From contig NZ_JACA01000022.1 of the NCBI RefSeq assembly GCF_000520995.1, forward strand, positions 1-64,000: a stretch of DNA of 64,000 nucleotides, read 5' to 3'. Made by a program: the position numbers and the translations under genes. Shown piece after piece: positions 51,275 through 61,083 of this stretch. The stretch comes from Aquimarina macrocephali JAMB N27. Lineage in GTDB: Bacteria; Bacteroidota; Bacteroidia; Flavobacteriales; Flavobacteriaceae. A model generated the notes under the pieces. The model saw only the letters and a program-made list of their open reading frames with translations, was not told where the DNA came from and ran no database searches. Within the stretch, counting starts at the first letter, position 1, and the number at the start of each line of letters is the position of its first letter.

Positions 51275-51892
51275 ATGAGTTTAGTTCGACTGAACATAAA
51301 AGGAATATCATACAGTCAAACCCAAAATGGTGCTTATGCGCTAATTTTAAGTGAGGTGGATGGAGAAAGAAAGTTGCCAATTGTTATAGGTGCTTTTGAG
51401 GCGCAATCTATAGCTATTGCTTTAGAAAAGGAAATAAAACCGCCAAGACCACTTACCCATGATCTTTTTAAGAATTTTGCAGATCGGTTTGATATTATAG
51501 TGAAGCAAGTAATTATTCATAAACTGGTAGACGGTGTCTTTTATTCCAGTGTTATTTGTGAACGCGATAAAATTGAAGAAATCATTGATGCCAGGACAAG
51601 CGATGCTATTGCATTGGCCTTACGATTTCAAGCTCCTATATTTACATATAAAAATATTTTGGATCAGGCTGGTATATATCTTAAAGTAAATCCTAAAAAG
51701 GATGATGAGACTGATCCCGAAAGTCTTTTGGTAGATGAACTGGTTTCTGATGATGTTGAAATGGTAGGTAAAGAAACAAGTTATAAAGACTTATCTATTG
51801 AAGAACTCAATCGAATGCTTGATCAGGCAGTTACTAATGAAGACTATGAATTAGCAGCAAGGATTCGCGATGAAATTTCCAAACGAGGCTAA
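51275..51892 (+). CDS. Bifunctional nuclease family protein (DUF151) with UVR motif
   Basis: Two hundred and five residues. The N-terminal DUF151 domain (about 1-125) shows GAYALILSEVDGERKLPIVI and IDARTSDAIALALRFQAPIF; homologues cleave DNA and RNA. The C-terminal 35 residues are a UvrB/UvrC-type interaction motif (LNRMLDQAVTNEDYELAARI). This pairing is usual in Bacteroidota. It precedes the nucleoside transporter by 36 bases and may share its transcript. Confidence 0.9.
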   Translation: MSLVRLNIKGISYSQTQNGAYALILSEVDGERKLPIVIGAFEAQSIAIALEKEIKPPRPLTHDLFKNFADRFDIIVKQVIIHKLVDGVFYSSVICERDKIEEIIDARTSDAIALALRFQAPIFTYKNILDQAGIYLKVNPKKDDETDPESLLVDELVSDDVEMVGKETSYKDLSIEELNRMLDQAVTNEDYELAARIRDEISKRG

Positions 51893-51943
51893 TTTGTATG
51901 TCAGCATTAAAGATCTAATCTATTTTAAATGAGTTCAATTTTT

Positions 51944-53647
51944 ATGAAGAAAGGATTACTTACTTTTCTGTTATCACTATTTGTTTTCACCATATTATCA
52001 GCACAATCCATAGAGAAAAAATGGATTTTAGAAAAAGTTAATGGAACTCCAGAAGAAACTTTTGCCGTTAAAAATGGAGATTACCTTTCATTAGAACAAG
52101 GCCAGTTTTCATATTCTTTTAATGGTGCTTCAGAAACGCTACAAGGAGATTATTTACAGCAAAATAGCGTTTTATTACTTTTCCCCGAGACAGCTCAGGA
52201 TTCCCTAATACGATATAAAGTTACTACCTTAACTGATTCTACGCTGGTCATTTCAAAAAATAATATATCATATGCTCTTACTACTCAGGAAGAAACTGTA
52301 CAAGTAGCTCCTGTTGCAGAAGTTAATCAACTTATACCTAACCAGGGTTTCTCTTTTAGTAGTTTATGGAGAGGTGTTTTAGGAATGATAGCACTTCTGA
52401 TAATTGCATTTTTATTTAGCAGTAACCGAAAAGCTATTAATTGGAAAACAGTTGGATTAGGTGTTGGATTTCAATTAATAATTGCTATTGGAGTTTTAAA
52501 AGTACCGTTTGTTCAAACGATATTTGAATGGGTTGGAGGCCTATTTGTTAATGTTTTAGACTTTACTAGAGCGGGAAGTAAATTTCTGTTTGAAGGTTTG
52601 GTTGTAGATATGGATACTTTTGGTTTTATATTCGCTTTTCAAGTATTACCAACTATTATATTCTTTTCAGCTTTAACTTCCTTATTATTTTATTTAGGTA
52701 TTATTCAAAAAGTAGTAAAAGGCTTAGCTTGGTTGTTGACCAAAGCACTCAAGATATCTGGAGCAGAAAGTTTAAGTGTTGCTGGTAACATCTTTTTAGG
52801 TCAAACAGAAGCGCCTCTATTAATTAAAGCATATTTAGAAAAGATGAATAAGTCTGAAATGCTATTAGTTATGATCGGTGGCATGGCAACTGTTGCTGGA
52901 GCTGTACTGGCAGCATATATTGGGTTTTTAGGAGGAGACGACCCGGTTTTACGATTACAATTTGCAAAACACCTACTAGCAGCATCAGTAATGGCAGCTC
53001 CTGGAGCAATTGTTATTTCTAAAATACTATTTCCGCAAACAGAAAAAATTAATACAGACGTGCATGTTTCTTCAGAAAAAATAGGATCTAATATTTTAGA
53101 CGCTATAGCAAACGGAACAACTGAAGGCTTAAGACTAGCTGTAAATGTTGGTGCTATGTTATTAGTGTTTGTAGCCTTTATTGCTATGCTGAACGGTGTA
53201 TTAAGTTGGGTTGGAGACATCACTTCTGTAAATACTTGGATAGCATCAAACACAGCCTACCAAAGCTTATCTCTTGAACTTATTTTAGGCTATCTTTTTG
53301 CGCCATTAATGTGGATGATTGGAGTCGCCAAAGAAGATATAGCTTTAATGGGTCAACTCCTAGGAATTAAATTGGTAGCAAGTGAGTTTGTAGGATATAT
53401 ACAATTAGCAGATCTAAAAAACCCAGCTAGCGCACTACATTTTACTTATAATAAATCTGTGATTATGGCTACTTATATGCTATGTGGTTTTGCAAATTTT
53501 GCTTCAATCGGGATACAGATAGGTGGTATTGGTTCTTTGGCACCTGGTCAGCGAAAAACATTGTCTGAATTTGGTATGAAAGCACTGATCGGAGGTACGA
53601 TAGCATCCCTGTTATCTGCTACAATTGCTGGAATGATAATAGGATAA
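51944..53647 (+). CDS. Concentrative nucleoside transporter (NupC/CNT) with N-terminal extracytoplasmic domain
   Basis: The ATG at 51944 gives MKKGLLTFLLSLFVFTILSA, a signal peptide. Residues about 20-110 form a small beta-rich periplasmic domain; from about 140 the sequence is a full CNT transporter with about ten helices. Signatures: GNIFLGQTEAPLLIKAYLEK (substrate/Na+ region), GGMATVAGAVLAAYIGFLG, and LCGFANFASIGIQIGGIGSL. It imports nucleosides with Na+ or H+. It lies upstream of thyA, so nucleoside salvage and dTMP synthesis genes are neighbours. Confidence 0.9.
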   Translation: MKKGLLTFLLSLFVFTILSAQSIEKKWILEKVNGTPEETFAVKNGDYLSLEQGQFSYSFNGASETLQGDYLQQNSVLLLFPETAQDSLIRYKVTTLTDSTLVISKNNISYALTTQEETVQVAPVAEVNQLIPNQGFSFSSLWRGVLGMIALLIIAFLFSSNRKAINWKTVGLGVGFQLIIAIGVLKVPFVQTIFEWVGGLFVNVLDFTRAGSKFLFEGLVVDMDTFGFIFAFQVLPTIIFFSALTSLLFYLGIIQKVVKGLAWLLTKALKISGAESLSVAGNIFLGQTEAPLLIKAYLEKMNKSEMLLVMIGGMATVAGAVLAAYIGFLGGDDPVLRLQFAKHLLAASVMAAPGAIVISKILFPQTEKINTDVHVSSEKIGSNILDAIANGTTEGLRLAVNVGAMLLVFVAFIAMLNGVLSWVGDITSVNTWIASNTAYQSLSLELILGYLFAPLMWMIGVAKEDIALMGQLLGIKLVASEFVGYIQLADLKNPASALHFTYNKSVIMATYMLCGFANFASIGIQIGGIGSLAPGQRKTLSEFGMKALIGGTIASLLSATIAGMIIG

Positions 53648-53735
53648 TAGTTTAATTCATAATGTATTGTTAAAAACTATTGTACAACAATCCTTAAATC
53701 AATAAATTAAAGAGTATCTCGTATGCTATTTTTTG

Positions 53736-53743
53736 TATATTTG
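53736..53743 (+). promoter_or_regulatory. -7 box of thyA
   Basis: TATATTTG, 48 bases upstream of the thyA ATG at 53791. The -33 element is not obvious. Confidence 0.55.
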
Positions 53744-53790
53744 GAAAGCACTTTTAACTTTAAAGATTAACATAAACTGTAAGAGAGAAT

Positions 53791-54615
53791 ATGAGGCAAT
53801 ATCTTGATCTTGTGAATCATGTAATTGAAAATGGAAATGCAAAAGAAGATCGAACTGGAACAGGTACAAAAAGCGTTTTTGGTTACCAAATGCGTTTTGA
53901 TCTTAGTGAAGGTTTCCCTATGGTTACTACCAAAAAACTACATCTAAAATCTATAGTTCACGAATTATTATGGTTTTTGAAAGGAGATACTAATATAGGT
54001 TACCTTCAGGAAAATGGTGTTCGTATCTGGAATGATTGGGCCGATGATAATGGAGATTTAGGTCCTGTATATGGTCATCAATGGCGTAATTGGGATGGTA
54101 ATGAAATTGACCAAATCAAGGAAATAGTAGAGACGCTTAAAAACAACCCCGATAGTAGACGTATGTTAGTATCTGCCTGGAACCCAAGTGTCCTGCCAGA
54201 TACATCAAAGTCATTTTCTGAAAATGTAGCTAATGGTAAGGCAGCATTGCCTCCTTGTCATGCTTTTTTTCAATTTTATGTTGCTAATGGCAAGCTATCT
54301 TGTCAATTGTATCAGCGTAGTGCAGATATTTTCTTAGGAGTACCATTTAATATAGCTTCTTATGCCTTGTTTACCATGATGATGGCGCAGGTTTGTGGCT
54401 ATGAAGCAGGTGAGTTTATACATACTTTTGGAGATGCTCATATCTATAACAATCATACAGAACAACTAGAACTTCAGCTATCTAGAACACCTCGAAAATT
54501 GCCCAAAATGATACTTAATCCAGAGGTGAAAAATATTTTTGGCTTCGTTTTTGATGATTTCAAGTTAGTAGACTATGATCCACACTCTCATATAAAGGGA
54601 AGGGTTGCAGTTTAA
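53791..54615 (+). CDS. thyA: Thymidylate synthase
   Basis: A 274-residue enzyme that methylates dUMP to dTMP using methylene-tetrahydrofolate. Dump-binding Arg region [27 protein letters not shown], the catalytic C156 in [10 protein letters not shown], and the [18 protein letters not shown] block are all present. It produces dihydrofolate, which the DHFR at 59283 recycles. Confidence 0.97.
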   Translation: MRQYLDLVNHVIENGNAKEDRTGTGTKSVFGYQMRFDLSEGFPMVTTKKLHLKSIVHELLWFLKGDTNIGYLQENGVRIWNDWADDNGDLGPVYGHQWRNWDGNEIDQIKEIVETLKNNPDSRRMLVSAWNPSVLPDTSKSFSENVANGKAALPPCHAFFQFYVANGKLSCQLYQRSADIFLGVPFNIASYALFTMMMAQVCGYEAGEFIHTFGDAHIYNNHTEQLELQLSRTPRKLPKMILNPEVKNIFGFVFDDFKLVDYDPHSHIKGRVAV

Positions 54616-54638
54616 GCCCAAATTTTAAATGAACTACG

Positions 54639-55064
54639 ATGAAAAAAACATTACTTATTTTAACACTTTTGCTTTCAGGAATTTCTTTTTCCCAGGATGC
54701 AATAATTTTATCGCAGGAAAATGCGAATGAAAAAGGAATCACACCGATGTGGCCAAAATGTGATCGATCAAGACAGGCCCCTACTCAATGTTTTGACCAA
54801 AAATTGAGAAATCATATTATTCAAAATTTTGAGTACCCAGAAATTGCTATGAACGAAGGATTGAGCGGTACAGTAACGGTAGAGTTTATTATAAATAAAA
54901 AAGGAAAGGTAGAAGTACTTGAAGTTACAGGAGCACATAGATACTTACAAAGAGAAGCTATTAGAATTATTAGAGCCATACCTAAGATGAAACCCGGTAA
55001 ATGGGGAGAAAAACCAATAGCCATCGCTTATTCTGTTCCAATTACTTTTAGAAAACCACAGTAA
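54639..55064 (+). CDS. Secreted TonB C-terminal-domain protein
   Basis: A 141-residue protein with a signal peptide (KKTLLILTLLLSGISFS) and a TonB C-terminal domain: YPEIAMNEGLSGTVTVEFII, GKVEVLEVTGAHRYLQREAI, PMKPGKWGEKPIAIAYSVPI-type end. It lacks the transmembrane anchor and Pro-rich linker of energy-transducing TonB and ends in FRKPQ, so it probably acts free in the periplasm. Follows thyA by 23 bases. Confidence 0.82.
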   Translation: MKKTLLILTLLLSGISFSQDAIILSQENANEKGITPMWPKCDRSRQAPTQCFDQKLRNHIIQNFEYPEIAMNEGLSGTVTVEFIINKKGKVEVLEVTGAHRYLQREAIRIIRAIPKMKPGKWGEKPIAIAYSVPITFRKPQ

Positions 55065-55142
55065 TATATAGATTAGATATTCTAATTTTAACATTGGATT
55101 AACCTTGTTATAGGATAAAAAATAATAAAAATCAGTAAATTT

Positions 55143-55175
55143 GAGTGTATACGTAAGTCGTATACACTCTTTTTT
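55143..55175 (+). terminator. Hairpin with T run directly before the egtB start
   Basis: GAGTGTATAC / GTATACACTC stem with a 7-base loop and six T, ending one base before the egtB ATG. It overlaps a TAAATTTG box (55136-55143). It is probably the terminator of the preceding gene, with the egtB promoter overlapping, or a leader attenuator. Confidence 0.7.
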
Positions 55176-56345
55176 ATGATCATTACAGATAACTTAATAA
55201 CTTCCTTTTTAATAACCCGATCAGATACCGAAGAAATTTGTGCTCCTCTCCAGATAGAGGATTATGTCATCCAACCTATTGTAGATGTTTCTCCTCCAAA
55301 ATGGCACCTAGGACATACTACCTGGTTTTTTGAAGAATTCATTCTATCAAAATATGTGTCAGGTTTTAAACGATTTCATCCAGAGTATGCCTATGTTTTT
55401 AATAGTTATTATGAAAGTGTTGGGAAACGGGTAATACGTACCGATAGGGGAAATCTTTCTAGACCAACAGTAAGTGAAGTATATGAATATAGAGATTATA
55501 TTACCTCGCACTTGCAGACTTTTTTAGAGGAAAATGATGATCCAGAAATTAGAGAATTGGTAGAGATTGGTATCCATCATGAAAAACAACATCAGGAATT
55601 ATTGATTACAGATATAAAATTTATATTGGGAAATAATCCGTTGTTTCCTAAATATAATGATACGTTTTCTGAAAACCCTATTTCTAATGATGATCAAACT
55701 CCTGAATATAGTACCGTAGAAGAAGGTGTTTATGAGATTGGATATAAAGGAAATAAATTTTGTTATGATAATGAGCTTGGTAGACATAAAGTATACCTTA
55801 GAGAGTATACCATTGCAAATGCACTTGTAACAAATAGAGAATATCTTGATTTTATCGAAGATAAAGGGTATGAAAATAGCTTGTTATGGCATGCAGAAGC
55901 CTGGGATTGGATACATAAAGATAACATCAAAGCTCCATTATATTGGCATAAAATAGATGGACAATACTATCAGTATACCTTACGGGGATTAAAAACAGTG
56001 GATTATACAGCTCCGGTTACTCACATTTCGTTCTTTGAAGCATTTGCTTTTGCCCAATGGAAAGGAGAGCGATTACCAACCGAGTTCGAATGGGAAACTG
56101 CACAATCTCTTTTCAAATGGGGGATACGATGGGAATGGACAGAAAGTGCATATTCGCCTTATCCTAACTACAAAAAAGCTCCTGGGGCATTAGGTGAGTA
56201 TAACGGAAAATTTATGGTAAATCAGAAAGTGTTGCGAGGAGGATCGGTAGCTACACCACGAAACCATACAAGATCAACATATCGTAATTTTTTTCACCCA
56301 CACCTTAGATGGCAATTTACAGGATTGCGATTAGTGAAGGATTAA
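55176..56345 (+). CDS. egtB: Ergothioneine synthase-like protein EgtB
   Basis: A 389-residue non-haem iron sulfoxide synthase of ergothioneine synthesis. The DinB-like N-terminal domain provides iron ligands H in PPKWHLGHTTWFFEEF and H-x3-H-x-E in GIHHEKQHQELL. The C-terminal FGE-like domain has RLPTEFEWETAQ, WEWTESAYSPYP and VLRGGSVATPRNHTRSTYRN. It joins hercynine, made by EgtD encoded just downstream, to a thiol donor. Typical Bacteroidota two-gene arrangement. Confidence 0.93.
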   Translation: MIITDNLITSFLITRSDTEEICAPLQIEDYVIQPIVDVSPPKWHLGHTTWFFEEFILSKYVSGFKRFHPEYAYVFNSYYESVGKRVIRTDRGNLSRPTVSEVYEYRDYITSHLQTFLEENDDPEIRELVEIGIHHEKQHQELLITDIKFILGNNPLFPKYNDTFSENPISNDDQTPEYSTVEEGVYEIGYKGNKFCYDNELGRHKVYLREYTIANALVTNREYLDFIEDKGYENSLLWHAEAWDWIHKDNIKAPLYWHKIDGQYYQYTLRGLKTVDYTAPVTHISFFEAFAFAQWKGERLPTEFEWETAQSLFKWGIRWEWTESAYSPYPNYKKAPGALGEYNGKFMVNQKVLRGGSVATPRNHTRSTYRNFFHPHLRWQFTGLRLVKD

Positions 56346-56362
56346 TAACTCTATTTTTTTAC

Positions 56363-57337
56363 ATGAATTCTAAAGATCAAAAAGTACTGGTTTCTACTTT
56401 CGAGAAAGAAGTATGCGAAGGTTTAACTGCGTTTCCAAAATATTTATCGTCTAAATTTTTTTATGATGAAATAGGAGATGAACTCTTCCAACAAATAATG
56501 GCGTTACCAGAATATTATCTCACACGAGCAGAATATGAAATTTTTGAAACTCATAAATCTGATATTATTCAAAAATTTGATACCCATAAAGAAGGTTTTG
56601 ACTTAATCGAATTGGGAGCAGGTGACGGGAAAAAAACAAAAGTGTTATTGCAAGAATTGTTAAATCAACACTATAATTTTACTTATAACCCTATTGATAT
56701 TAGCGAAAATGCTATTGATGGATTGGTAAAAAACTTAAACCAGGAAATGCCTGGAGTTGCTGTACAAGGGCAAATAGGTGAGTACTTTGAAGTCTTAGAT
56801 CGATTAAAGCATATGAGCGACCGTAAAAAAGTAATTATGGTTCTGGGATCTAATATAGGTAATCTATTACACGCAAGGGCTATTCAGTTTTTGAAAAAAT
56901 TATACAATGCAATGCATACTGGTGATCTACTTTTTATAGGGTTTGACCAAAAAAAACACCCCCAGAAAGTTTTGGATGCATATAACGACAAATCTGGAGT
57001 AACAGCAGCTTTTAATAAAAATGTTTTAGCAAGAATCAATAAAGAACTTAATGGAAATTTTGATCTGAACAAATTCATGCATTGGGAAACGTATGATCCC
57101 GAAAATGGAACTGCTAAAAGTTATTTGGTGAGCAAAGAAAAACAAACTGTCGATATTGATAATTTGTCGTTGCAAGTTCACTTCGAAGCCTGGGAAAGTA
57201 TTCATACCGAGATTTCTCAGAAATATGATGATGATATTGTAAAGTGGCTGGCAAAAGAATCTGGTTTGAAAATTGTGAAATCTTTTTCAGATCAGAATAA
57301 CGATTACAAAGATTATCTAATTACAAAAGAAGAATAA
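56363..57337 (+). CDS. egtD: L-histidine N-alpha-methyltransferase EgtD
   Basis: A 324-residue SAM-dependent enzyme that trimethylates histidine to hercynine. The ATG at 56363 follows the egtB stop by 17 bases and gives the normal N-terminus; the longer frame only overlaps egtB. Signatures: GLTAFPKYLSSKFFYDEIGD, ALPEYYLTRAEYEIF, LIELGAGDGKKTKVLL and VLGSNIGNLLHARA. Together with EgtB it completes the route to ergothioneine, an antioxidant thiol. Confidence 0.95.
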   Translation: MNSKDQKVLVSTFEKEVCEGLTAFPKYLSSKFFYDEIGDELFQQIMALPEYYLTRAEYEIFETHKSDIIQKFDTHKEGFDLIELGAGDGKKTKVLLQELLNQHYNFTYNPIDISENAIDGLVKNLNQEMPGVAVQGQIGEYFEVLDRLKHMSDRKKVIMVLGSNIGNLLHARAIQFLKKLYNAMHTGDLLFIGFDQKKHPQKVLDAYNDKSGVTAAFNKNVLARINKELNGNFDLNKFMHWETYDPENGTAKSYLVSKEKQTVDIDNLSLQVHFEAWESIHTEISQKYDDDIVKWLAKESGLKIVKSFSDQNNDYKDYLITKEE

Positions 57338-57359
57338 AAAACAAAAAAACACCCAGAAT

Positions 57360-57641
57360 ATGAAAGCAATTTGGAACGGACAAGTGATAGCAGAAAGTAA
57401 TGACACCAAAGTGATAGAAAATAATCATTATTTTCCGCCAGAAGCAATAAAAAAAGAATTTTTTAAGTCCAGTGATACGCATACCAATTGCCCATGGAAA
57501 GGAGTGGCATCGTATTATACAATCGAGGTAGATGGAAAAGAAAACAAGGATGCGGCATGGTATTATCCAAATACCAGTGATTTAGCAAAACAAATTAAAG
57601 ATTATGTTGCCTTTTGGAAAGGTGTTGAGGTTGTGGATTAA
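57360..57641 (+). CDS. DUF427 protein
   Basis: Ninety-three residues with the DUF427 hallmark IAESNDTKVIENNHYFPPEA, THTNCPWKGVASYY and AAWYYPNTSDLAKQIKDYVA. A small beta-tent protein of unknown reaction, often near redox or thiol genes. It begins 22 bases after egtD, so it is probably in the ergothioneine operon. Confidence 0.9.
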   Translation: MKAIWNGQVIAESNDTKVIENNHYFPPEAIKKEFFKSSDTHTNCPWKGVASYYTIEVDGKENKDAAWYYPNTSDLAKQIKDYVAFWKGVEVVD

Positions 57642-57716
57642 CACGTTTCAACACCTTATAAGATTTTATTAGAGTTAAAAATTAATTTGACCTGATAAAA
57701 GCTGAAGTCTTTAGTT

Positions 57717-58013
57717 TTATATTACAAGTAAACTATTATCTGTAGCAGCAAAATCGTTCCACTGATATCCATCAGCTTCGATTTCATTTGTCCATTCACC
57801 ATCTACAATATATTTAAATTCAAATTTATTGTCTTTAGGAAGATTGATGGTTCCTTTAAAGTTTCCATTTTTTAACTTTTTCAAAATGGTAGCTTCTGTA
57901 TTCCACTCATTAAATTCTCCAGCTACGCTAACATTATTTGCTTCTTTCGCAGGAACAATAAAAGTAACTTTACAAATAGGTTTAGATTTTAAATATTGCT
58001 TAGTAATCGCCAT
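57717..58013 (-). CDS. Stand-alone CBM48 / isoamylase N-terminal domain protein
   Basis: Ninety-eight residues consisting of one early-set glycogen-binding domain: CKVTFIVPAKEANNVSVAGE, FNEWNTEATILKK, NKFEFKYIVDGEW, and WNDFAATDNSLLV. Such stand-alone domains probably bind alpha-glucans or AMPK-like partners; no enzyme is adjacent. Confidence 0.88.
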   Translation of the reverse strand: MAITKQYLKSKPICKVTFIVPAKEANNVSVAGEFNEWNTEATILKKLKNGNFKGTINLPKDNKFEFKYIVDGEWTNEIEADGYQWNDFAATDNSLLVI

Positions 58014-58134
58014 AATTTATATACTATTAAATATTGGTTAATAAATTAAAAACTAAGTTACTGCAAAACATTAAAAACGAAAAGAAGGAAATGTCAGATT
58101 ATCAGTAATTTAATCAACATTTAACAATAAGATA

Positions 58135-59217
58135 TTAACGATAACGATGTAGTATATCAAGTAGTTTTTCCAGGTCCTCTTTTGTGTTATAAAAATGAAG
58201 GCTAACTCTAATACCCTGTCCACGAAGAGAAGTAATTATTTGATGTTTTTTTAAATATAAATGTAATTCCTGATCGCCCTTTATATTAAAAATAGTACTA
58301 TGTTTTTGTCGCTTTACCACATCTTCTTCTAATAGATTTAGTTTGGTGAATTCTGATTTTGCATACTCACATAATTTGTTCATATGATCTTCAATAGTTG
58401 CGATGCCTATTTTGTTCAGAAAATTCAGAGAATATTGTAAGCTTCCAAAATTAAAGGTATCCAAATGGCCACATTCAAATCTTGCTTGCAAACTTGTATA
58501 TGATGGATCATAATTGGTATTGGTAGCAGCATCGATATATGAAGAAGGTGTAATCTGATCTAATATTCGATGGTTAAACAACATAAATCCATTACCATAT
58601 CCTCCCAGTAACCATTTATAACCACTACATCCCAAAATATCAATTCCCGAAGCATTAAAATCGAAAGTTCTAGTGCCACAAAACTGTGTAGCATCAGCAA
58701 TAAAAAGCACATCAGGATATTTGGCTTTTAATGAAGTAAGAAAATCAAGATCTATTGCAATGCCATTAATGTATTGTATTAAGCTAAATGCAAAAATATC
58801 AGGCTTGTGTTTTTGTATGGCACTTTCAATATTTTGTTCTACTGTAGCATCTATTGTAGCATAGCAAACATTAAATCCTTTACTGGTCACGGCAAAGTTA
58901 ATAGAAGGGTAATCTTCATCTAATAATAAGACTTTTTTATTTTTATCTAACCCACTCAATATTGTATTGAATCCTAAAGAAAAATTAGGAGTTAATACCA
59001 CATTGTTATCAGAACTTCCAAAAAATGTTGCGATAGTTTTACGCACATTATTTAAAAAAACTTGTTGATGATCTCTAAACAGGCTTCCCCCAATAAGAAA
59101 ATCTAAATCATGCTCCTGTCTAAAATCTAAAAGCGAATCATAAAGTAATCCAGAAGATGCTGTATTGAGATACGTATTATGAGATAAAACAGGAAACTCT
59201 TTTCTTAAATTCTTCAT
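58135..59217 (-). CDS. Class V aminotransferase-fold PLP enzyme
   Basis: A 360-residue pyridoxal-phosphate enzyme of the cysteine desulfurase/kynureninase-like fold. The PLP lysine is in LGCSGYKWLLGGYGNGFM (about 200); VLFIADATQFCG supplies the Asp-x-x-Gln that stacks the cofactor. Substrate unknown; the lack of the desulfurase Cys loop argues against NifS-type activity. Confidence 0.85.
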   Translation of the reverse strand: MKNLRKEFPVLSHNTYLNTASSGLLYDSLLDFRQEHDLDFLIGGSLFRDHQQVFLNNVRKTIATFFGSSDNNVVLTPNFSLGFNTILSGLDKNKKVLLLDEDYPSINFAVTSKGFNVCYATIDATVEQNIESAIQKHKPDIFAFSLIQYINGIAIDLDFLTSLKAKYPDVLFIADATQFCGTRTFDFNASGIDILGCSGYKWLLGGYGNGFMLFNHRILDQITPSSYIDAATNTNYDPSYTSLQARFECGHLDTFNFGSLQYSLNFLNKIGIATIEDHMNKLCEYAKSEFTKLNLLEEDVVKRQKHSTIFNIKGDQELHLYLKKHQIITSLRGQGIRVSLHFYNTKEDLEKLLDILHRYR

Positions 59218-59282
59218 AAGTAATTTTAGTGCTTTTTGGTAAAAACTATATCTTTACTCGCCGGTACTAAGTTAGCATTAAT

Positions 59283-60221
59283 ATGTTTTCAAAAAAGAAA
59301 GAAACAACACAAATTGATCCACAGCAACGTGAGCTATATGAGCATGCACGTAAACGTGTTATTCAGAAAAAAAGATTATTTCAGCACTTTATTATTTTTA
59401 TAGTTGGATCAATATTCTTAGCAATTCTCAATCTAGTATTTGGTTATGGAAAAGAGGTTACCTTATTAGGGATAGACTGGTATATTATTGCAATACTATG
59501 CTGGGCATTCCTTTTGGTAATACATTTTTGTAATGTATGGTTGTTTAGTACATTTATGGGGCAACAGTGGGCAGATCGCCAGATGGAACGATTAATTACC
59601 AAACAAAAAGAAGAAATTGCTTTACTCCAAAAAGATGTAGATTTAATGTACCCCAAAGCAGAATTGGTTAAAAAGAAAGAAGGATTTATAAAAGGAAAAA
59701 CATCAGAGATTGTGGGAGAGTTAAAAGAAGCTAAGAATATGATTACAATGATTGCAGCGGCAGGAGAAAATAATGCCTTAGGTAAGGATAATGATCTGGT
59801 TTGGCATTTGCCAGATGATTTTAAACGGTTTAAAAAACTAACGACCGGTCATCATATTATTATGGGACGTAAAACTTTTGAAACTTTTCCTAAATTACTT
59901 CCAAATCGCGTACATATTGTTATTACCAGAAATACAAACTATCAGGCAGAAGGTGTAATAGTAGTGCACAACATGCAGGATGCTTTAGAAATTGCTAAAG
60001 GTGATGCACAACCTTTTATTATAGGAGGAGGCGAGATTTATACGATGGGGATGGATTATGCAAATTGTATAGAGTTAACCCGGGTACATGAGTCTTTTGA
60101 AGCGGACGCTTTTTTTCCTGAAATTGATGCTAAAGCCTGGAAGTTGGAGAAAGAACAATTTCATGATGTAGACGAAAAGCATAAGTATCCTTTTACGTAT
60201 TTGACGTATATCAAAAAATAA
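59283..60221 (+). CDS. Membrane-anchored dihydrofolate reductase (2TM domain fused to DHFR)
   Basis: A single 312-residue frame. Residues about 10-110 are a 2TM domain: a basic start (LYEHARKRVIQKKRLFQHF), two helices (IFIVGSIFLAILNLVFGYG, WYIIAILCWAFLLVIHFCNVW) and a cytoplasmic tail (GQQWADRQMERLI). The DHFR begins at M153 (MITMIAAAGENNALGKDNDL) and has VWHLPDDFKRFKKLTTGH, IIMGRKTFETFP and FIIGGGEIYT. It reduces dihydrofolate with NADPH. The stop/start that would separate two genes is absent, so it is either a true fusion or a translational fusion of adjacent genes. Confidence 0.9.
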   Translation: MFSKKKETTQIDPQQRELYEHARKRVIQKKRLFQHFIIFIVGSIFLAILNLVFGYGKEVTLLGIDWYIIAILCWAFLLVIHFCNVWLFSTFMGQQWADRQMERLITKQKEEIALLQKDVDLMYPKAELVKKKEGFIKGKTSEIVGELKEAKNMITMIAAAGENNALGKDNDLVWHLPDDFKRFKKLTTGHHIIMGRKTFETFPKLLPNRVHIVITRNTNYQAEGVIVVHNMQDALEIAKGDAQPFIIGGGEIYTMGMDYANCIELTRVHESFEADAFFPEIDAKAWKLEKEQFHDVDEKHKYPFTYLTYIKK

Positions 60222-61072
60222 TGCGCTCTTCAAAATTTATATCTCATTTTGAAGAATTACTTTCAGAAAAGATAATAGCGATACAGCCATTATCGGGGGG
60301 AGATATTAATGAGGTCTATCTTATACAGACTAGCCATCAAAAGGTTGTTGCTAAACTTAATAGTGCTTCAAAATTCCCTGGGATGTTTGAGGCAGAAACC
60401 AAAGGTCTTGAAAAACTTAAAAACTCAAACACATTTACGATTCCGGATATTATTTGTTTTGGTGAATTTGATGATATTGCTTTTTTGATATTAGAATATA
60501 TTGATTCTGGAAAACAAACAGATGATTTTTGGGAAATGTTTGGAGAACAATTAGCGGCCTTACATCGACAAAACGAATCTTATTTTGGTTTTGAAAATGA
60601 TAATTATATAGGGAGTCTACCACAGTACAATACAATAAGTGATTCTGCATACGAATTTTATGTAACCCAGCGATTACAACCACAATTTGAATTATCGCGA
60701 CAAAAAGGATTTAAATTTTCAGACTTAGATGCATTTTATAAAACGATTAAAGATGAAATTCCAGACGAAAAACCTAGCCTGATTCATGGTGATTTATGGA
60801 ATGGTAATTTTATGATTGATATGCAGGGATATCCTTGTCTTATTGATCCGGCAGTTGCTTATGCACCCAGAGAAATGGATATGGGTATGATGCATCTTTT
60901 TGGAGGTTTTAATTCTACAGTGTTTGATGTCTATAATGAAGTTTTTCCTCTTGTCGGGAATTGGAAAGATCGATTATCGATTTGGCAATTGTATTACCTT
61001 TTGGTTCACCTTAATCTGTTTGGGAGTTCATATTACAATGAAGTAAAGAGTATTGTGAATAGGTATTCTTAA
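60221..61072 (+). CDS. Fructosamine kinase family protein
   Basis: A 283-residue kinase of the APH/fructosamine-3-kinase fold: phosphorylates sugar amines formed by glycation, allowing their removal. Nucleotide loop PLSGGDINEVYLIQTS, catalytic loop LIHGDLWNGNFMID (HGDxxxxN), and metal-binding LIDPAVAYAPREMDMGMM. The start ATG overlaps the last base of the DHFR stop, a coupled pair. Confidence 0.93.
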   Translation: MRSSKFISHFEELLSEKIIAIQPLSGGDINEVYLIQTSHQKVVAKLNSASKFPGMFEAETKGLEKLKNSNTFTIPDIICFGEFDDIAFLILEYIDSGKQTDDFWEMFGEQLAALHRQNESYFGFENDNYIGSLPQYNTISDSAYEFYVTQRLQPQFELSRQKGFKFSDLDAFYKTIKDEIPDEKPSLIHGDLWNGNFMIDMQGYPCLIDPAVAYAPREMDMGMMHLFGGFNSTVFDVYNEVFPLVGNWKDRLSIWQLYYLLVHLNLFGSSYYNEVKSIVNRYS

Positions 61073-61083
61073 TTTGAAACGAG

